In this document: piece after piece, positions 60,319 to 64,000 of the stretch
Layout of the letters: every line of letters starts with the position of its first letter
How positions within the stretch are numbered: the first letter of the stretch is position 1
Source: Arenimonas soli
GTDB lineage: Bacteria; Pseudomonadota; Gammaproteobacteria; Xanthomonadales; Xanthomonadaceae
Reading direction: 5' to 3'
Length of the DNA: 64,000 nucleotides
Assembly (NCBI RefSeq): GCF_014643775.1
Contig: NZ_BMKC01000001.1
Location: 1,550,001 to 1,614,000, forward strand
Translations under genes and position numbers: made by a program
The notes under the pieces: generated by a model
What the model was told of the DNA's origin: nothing
The model's input: the letters and a program-made list of their open reading frames with translations, nothing else
The model's database searches: none

Positions 60319-60858
60319 ATGCACGAAGAAGACCAATACAACGAAGACGAAGGCGAGTTCGGCCCAAGCCGCAGCGAAGAACGCCGCGACGCGCTGGCCG
60401 TGCTTGAGCTGGCCAAGCGCCTGGTCGAACAGCCCGAGGCGCGCCTGGTGCAGATCCCGATGGACGAGGACCTGCGCGACCTGGCGCGGGCGGCGCAGCG
60501 CATCACCGCGCAGATCGCCCACAAGCGGCAGGTGCAGTTCCTGGCCAAGCACCTGCGCCGGGAAGAGCCCGAGGCCCTGGACGCGATCCGCGCCGCGCTC
60601 GACCACGACAAGTCCGACCACCGGCGCGAGGCGCAGGCCCTGCACCAGGTCGAATACTGGCGCGACCGGCTGGTCGCCGAGGGCGACGCGGCGCTGACCG
60701 AACTGCTGGACAAACACCCGGCGGCCGACCGCCAGCACCTGCGCCAACTGGCCCGCAACGCCGCCCTGGAAAAAACCCGCAACAAACCGCCGCACGCCTT
60801 TCGCGAACTCTTCCGCGAACTGCGCGATTTGCTGGGCGATTCGTCTGCTGACGACTGA
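60319..60858 (+). CDS. darP: Ribosome biogenesis factor DarP (YjgA)
   Basis: DarP (DUF615, YjgA) promotes late 50S subunit assembly. The 179-residue, highly charged helical protein has the family segments RDALAVLELAKRLVE, RITAQIAHKRQVQFLAKHLRRE and HQVEYWRDRLV, with RKPPHAFRELFRELR-like sequence at the C-terminus. Start ATG 60319. It is divergent from pmbA with an overlapping upstream region of only 35 bases. Confidence 0.94.
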   Translation: MHEEDQYNEDEGEFGPSRSEERRDALAVLELAKRLVEQPEARLVQIPMDEDLRDLARAAQRITAQIAHKRQVQFLAKHLRREEPEALDAIRAALDHDKSDHRREAQALHQVEYWRDRLVAEGDAALTELLDKHPAADRQHLRQLARNAALEKTRNKPPHAFRELFRELRDLLGDSSADD

Positions 60859-60987
60859 TCGTTTTTGGACACGGATAAAATCTGATTTGCACGGATGAAC
60901 ACGGATAGAGCAGAAGCCATTCAAGGGTGCTTTTGCCTTATCCGTGTTTATCGGCTTTGATCCGTGTAAATCCGTGTTCAAAAACGA
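60859..60987. repeat. 129-bp palindromic intergenic repeat element
   Basis: An 18-bp outer inverted repeat (60859-60876 with 60970-60987, one mismatch) flanks the element. Inside, ACACGGAT-type octamers occur at 60869, 60889 (GCACGGAT) and 60899, and three ATCCGTGT octamers at 60940, 60960 and 60970. The whole can fold into one long hairpin. Repeats of this ACACGGAT/ATCCGTGT type occur between genes in several proteobacteria. It separates the convergent darP and tldD genes. Confidence 0.8.
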
Positions 60988-60992
60988 AACCC

Positions 60993-62435
60993 TCACTGGC
61001 GCGTACCGCCCACGGTCAACGCGTCGATGCGCAGCGTTGGCTGCCCTACGCCGACGGGTACGGACTGGCCGTCCTTGCCGCAGATGCCCACGCCCTCGTC
61101 GAGCTTGAGGTCGTTGCCGACCATCGAGACTCGGTTCATCACTTCCGGGCCGTTGCCGATCAGCGTGGCGCCCTTCACCGGCCGGGTGACCTTGCCGTCT
61201 TCGATCAGGTAGGCCTCGGAAGCCGAGAACACGAACTTGCCGCTGGTGATGTCCACCTGGCCGCCGCCGAAGTTGGGCGCGTACAGGCCCTTCTTCACCG
61301 ACGCGATGATTTCGCCCGGGTCGTGGTTGCCGGCCAGCATGTAGGTGTTGGTCATGCGCGGCATCGGCAGCTGGGCGAAACTTTCGCGGCGGCCGTTGCC
61401 GGTGGGCGCCATGCCCATCAGGCGCGCGTTGAGCGTGTCCTGCAGGTAGCCGCGCAGGATGCCGTCCTCGATCAGCGTGGTGCACTGGGTCGGCGTGCCT
61501 TCGTCGTCCACGTTCAGTGAACCGCGGCGGCCGGCCAGGGTGCCGTCGTCGACGATGGTGACGCCGGGCGAGGCCACGCGTTCGCCGATGCGGCCGGCGT
61601 AGACCGAGGTGCCCTTGCGGTTGAAGTCGCCTTCCAGGCCATGGCCCACCGCTTCGTGCAGCAGCACGCCGGGCCAGCCCGGGCCCAGCACCACCGGCAG
61701 CGTGCCGGCGGGTGCGTCTTCGGCCTCCAGGCACACCAGCGCCTGACGCAGGGCTTCGGCGGCGACCTCGCGCGGCTTGCCGTTGGCGAACAGCTCCTCG
61801 TAGGAATAGCGGCCGCCGGCGCCGGCATAGCCCTGTTCGCGACGGCCGTTGTGTTCGACGATCACCTGAACGTTCAAGCGCACCAGCGGCCGCACGTCGG
61901 CGGCGACCACGCCGTCGCTGCGCGCCACCAGCACCGTGTCCACGCCGCCGGAAAGGCTGACGATGACCTGCTGCACGCGCGGGTCGGCGTCGCGCAGCCA
62001 CTGGTCGACTTCGCGCAGGGCGGTGATCTTGGCATCGGCGCCCAGGCCTTCGATCGGGTCGATGGCCGGGTACAGCGAACGGCCCGGCACCACCACGCGG
62101 TGGCCGGCGGCCTGGGCGCGGCCATCGCGGCTGATCGCGCGCGCCGCCGCCGCCGATTCCAGCAGCGCCTCGGCGCGGATGTCGTCGGAATAGGCAAAGC
62201 CGGTTTTTTCGCCGCTGACCGCGCGCACGCCCACGCCCTGTTCGATGGCGTGGGAGCCATCCTTGACGATGCCGTCCTCGACCACCCAGCTTTCGCGGCG
62301 CGAATGCTGGAAGTACAGGTCGCCGTAGTCCACGCCCGGGCCCATCAGGCGGCCGAAGGCGGGCTCGAGCGATTCCAGGCCGAGTCCGGCAGGCGTGAGC
62401 AGGCGCGATTGCGCCAGGGTAAGGGTCTGGGTCAT
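60993..62435 (-). CDS. tldD: Metalloprotease TldD
   Basis: TldD is the zinc-carrying subunit of TldDE. The 480-residue protein has the metal motif [11 protein letters not shown] with His260, Glu261 and His264, and a third ligand expected in the C-terminal [13 protein letters not shown] region. Also present are [14 protein letters not shown] and [14 protein letters not shown]. Start ATG 62435; a GTG at 62447 is also in frame. It lies downstream of yhdP on the same strand by 58 bases. tldD and pmbA are separated here only by darP and the repeat. Confidence 0.95.
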   Translation of the reverse strand: MTQTLTLAQSRLLTPAGLGLESLEPAFGRLMGPGVDYGDLYFQHSRRESWVVEDGIVKDGSHAIEQGVGVRAVSGEKTGFAYSDDIRAEALLESAAAARAISRDGRAQAAGHRVVVPGRSLYPAIDPIEGLGADAKITALREVDQWLRDADPRVQQVIVSLSGGVDTVLVARSDGVVAADVRPLVRLNVQVIVEHNGRREQGYAGAGGRYSYEELFANGKPREVAAEALRQALVCLEAEDAPAGTLPVVLGPGWPGVLLHEAVGHGLEGDFNRKGTSVYAGRIGERVASPGVTIVDDGTLAGRRGSLNVDDEGTPTQCTTLIEDGILRGYLQDTLNARLMGMAPTGNGRRESFAQLPMPRMTNTYMLAGNHDPGEIIASVKKGLYAPNFGGGQVDITSGKFVFSASEAYLIEDGKVTRPVKGATLIGNGPEVMNRVSMVGNDLKLDEGVGICGKDGQSVPVGVGQPTLRIDALTVGGTRQ

Positions 62436-62493
62436 CCGGGGGTTCACTGGGGAAAGGCCTTAGTGTCCCAGATGCGGCCTGCGGGCGCGGCCT

Positions 62494-64000
62494 TCAAGGC
62501 TGGCGCGGCGTCGGCGGCGTGGCCGGCGGGCCCTTTTCCACGACTTCGACCACCGGGTCGGCCCAGTCGCCGGTGACGTGGTAAACGGTGCGCGCGGCTT
62601 CCTTGAGCGGCTTTTGCAGCACGGCCTGGGCCACGGCGCCGACGGCGGCGCCGACCGGCCCGCCGGCGATGGCGCCGATGGCCGGCAGCACGCCGCCGGC
62701 CTTGGGCAGCACTTCGATGCGCTGGTCGTACTGCTGGCTGCGCAGGTTGGTGGAACCGCTGACGCGGATTTCCGCCGCCGGGCCGTTGATCTGCAGCAGG
62801 TCGGTGCGGGCGACGCCGTCGGCGAACACGAACTCGCCGGCCATGGAGTTGAAGCCGAAACCCTTGTTGAAAAAATCCTTGAAGTCCAGGGTCAGCCGGC
62901 GCGGGATCTCGGCCAGGGAAATCAGGCCCAGCACGCGGCCACCACCGCCGGGTTCAACCTCCAGCAGCGCGCCTTCGCCCACTTCCACCTTCAACAGGCC
63001 TTCGAAGGCGGCCAGGGAGAATTCGCCGGGCGACCCGGCCCAGCCGCCGTCGAGCAGGCCGGTGGTGGGGCCTTCCTCGACCATGCCTTCCAGGCCAAAC
63101 GCGCCCAGCAGGTCGCCCAGCGCCCGCGCCGAGAACCGCACGTCGAAGTCGGAGCGGGTGCCGCCGTCCGCGTCGCGCAGCCAGTCGCCCGAGGCATCGA
63201 GCTGGTAGCCCTGCGAGCGGGTGCTGAAGGTGTCGATGTGCAGGCCGGCGGGCACCGGATTCGCACGCAGCGTGGCCTCGCCCAGCACCAGCGTGCCCAT
63301 GCGCAGGTCGCGCACCTGGAAATCCAGCGGCGGCAGCGTGGCCGGATCCTGGCCCTCGCCTGCCGCGGCTGTTTCCGGCACCGCGGCACCGACGACCGCC
63401 GCCACGCCGGCTTCCGCGGCGACCGGGTCAGCGGCAGCTGCCCCGGCCCCGTCGGCTTGCACCAGCGTCTTCTCCGGCCAGTACAGGCGCTCCAGGCGCC
63501 CTTCGACGGCGGCCCCTTCGGCGAATGGCACGACGATGTTGCCGGCGATCTCCGGGCCGTCCAGGGTCACGCGGGTTCGGTCCTCGCCGCGCGCCAGGCG
63601 CACGTGGGTGTCGGCGAACCGCGAACCCATCAGGTCCAGCTGGTCCACGCGCAGGTCCACGGTGCGCAGCACGGTGCCGCCGCCCTCGCCCGGGCCGGCA
63701 TCGGGGTCCCTGCCGCTGCCCGCGAAACCGATCCAGCCGGCCGCATCCAGGGTGGCGCTCTGGCCCACCACCACCAGGCCCGAGTCGGGCAGGTCCAGCG
63801 GGCCGTCTTCGCCCAGGCGCAGCGCACCGGTCAGCCGGCCCTGTTCGTCGATGCGGCCGCGCAGGCGCGCCAGCGAACCCAGGCGCAGCTGCACTTCGCC
63901 CTTGCTCACCGGCAGCGGCACGTCCAGGCGCATGGGCAGCCCCAGGTCGGCGGCCTTGGCCAGCGGCGCCGGCAGGTCCAGGCGCACGCCGGCCAGGTCG
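62494..64000 (-). CDS. yhdP: YhdP family (AsmA-like) protein, C-terminal part
   Basis: The frame is open to the edge of the window, so the N-terminal part is missing. The visible 500 or so residues are beta-rich with the AsmA-like C-terminal features of YhdP (TIGR02099). Near the end are KVEVGEGALLEVEPGGGGRV, the AEIRVSGSTNLRSQQYDQ segment and a C-terminal VTGDWADPVVE. YhdP is an inner-membrane bridge that moves phospholipids to the outer membrane in E. coli. The closing tail is Pro-rich. Followed by tldD. Confidence 0.9.
   Translation of the reverse strand, partial: DLAGVRLDLPAPLAKAADLGLPMRLDVPLPVSKGEVQLRLGSLARLRGRIDEQGRLTGALRLGEDGPLDLPDSGLVVVGQSATLDAAGWIGFAGSGRDPDAGPGEGGGTVLRTVDLRVDQLDLMGSRFADTHVRLARGEDRTRVTLDGPEIAGNIVVPFAEGAAVEGRLERLYWPEKTLVQADGAGAAAADPVAAEAGVAAVVGAAVPETAAAGEGQDPATLPPLDFQVRDLRMGTLVLGEATLRANPVPAGLHIDTFSTRSQGYQLDASGDWLRDADGGTRSDFDVRFSARALGDLLGAFGLEGMVEEGPTTGLLDGGWAGSPGEFSLAAFEGLLKVEVGEGALLEVEPGGGGRVLGLISLAEIPRRLTLDFKDFFNKGFGFNSMAGEFVFADGVARTDLLQINGPAAEIRVSGSTNLRSQQYDQRIEVLPKAGGVLPAIGAIAGGPVGAAVGAVAQAVLQKPLKEAARTVYHVTGDWADPVVEVVEKGPPATPPTPRQP

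Overview
The window is GC-rich, densely packed bacterial chromosome. Gene content and order point to the Xanthomonadaceae/Lysobacteraceae (Xanthomonas, Lysobacter, Luteimonas, Arenimonas type). The evidence is an M2 ACE-like peptidase, bamA directly followed by lpxD with no skp between them, TAGAAT-type -10 boxes, and integron attC sites of the Xanthomonas kind. No tRNA, rRNA, CRISPR, phage or IS element was seen. No gene-free stretch exceeds about 300 bases.

Layout. 1-7355: a partial HEACH protein, the ACE-like lipoprotein, a Bcr/CflA exporter (-), a 47-residue membrane protein (-), then parC-yjdM-membrane protein-sugE. 7356-12925: an array of about eleven small promoterless genes, all on +, separated by 51-60 bp attC sites. 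Most of the genes end inside the R'' box of the attC that follows. No integrase gene is present, so within this window it is a CALIN (cluster of attC sites lacking an integrase). Base composition is visibly lower in GC on the left side, and the attC sites decay from left to right. 12926-18032: accessory small genes (lipoprotein, P-loop kinase-like protein, membrane-anchored amidohydrolase, TPR, DUF3817, GNAT, DUF4287/DUF5655, FG-GAP-like). 18051-22424: a membrane protein, creBC without an adjacent creD, an NTF2-like protein, a membrane protein and DUF924.

22428-24282: asnB (-) preceded by a complete candidate transcription attenuator. It has a 21-codon leader peptide with seven Asn codons, an antiterminator segment and a 13-bp terminator stem with a U-rich tail. 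24393-27370: a penicillin-acylase family protein and an unrecognised protein. 27420-35186 (-): a six-gene unit, map-glnD-dapD-S9 peptidase-yffB-dapE, joining nitrogen signalling to the succinylase branch of lysine/DAP synthesis.

35442-58422 (+) is the conserved translation/envelope block: rpsB-tsf-(EF-hand gene)-pyrH-frr-uppS-cdsA-dxr-rseP-bamA-lpxD-fabZ-lpxA-lpxB-rnhB-(two DUF1232-like paralogues)-dnaE-accA-tilS-xseB-ispA. It supplies ribosome components, UMP, isoprenoid and phospholipid precursors, outer-membrane assembly, lipid A and replication. 58486-64000: a DUF4870 protein (-), pmbA (-) divergent from darP, a 129-bp palindromic intergenic repeat, tldD (-), and the 3' part of yhdP (-) running off the window.

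The two points most worth a second look are the Asn-rich attenuator of asnB and the integrase-less cassette array with mostly uncharacterised genes.
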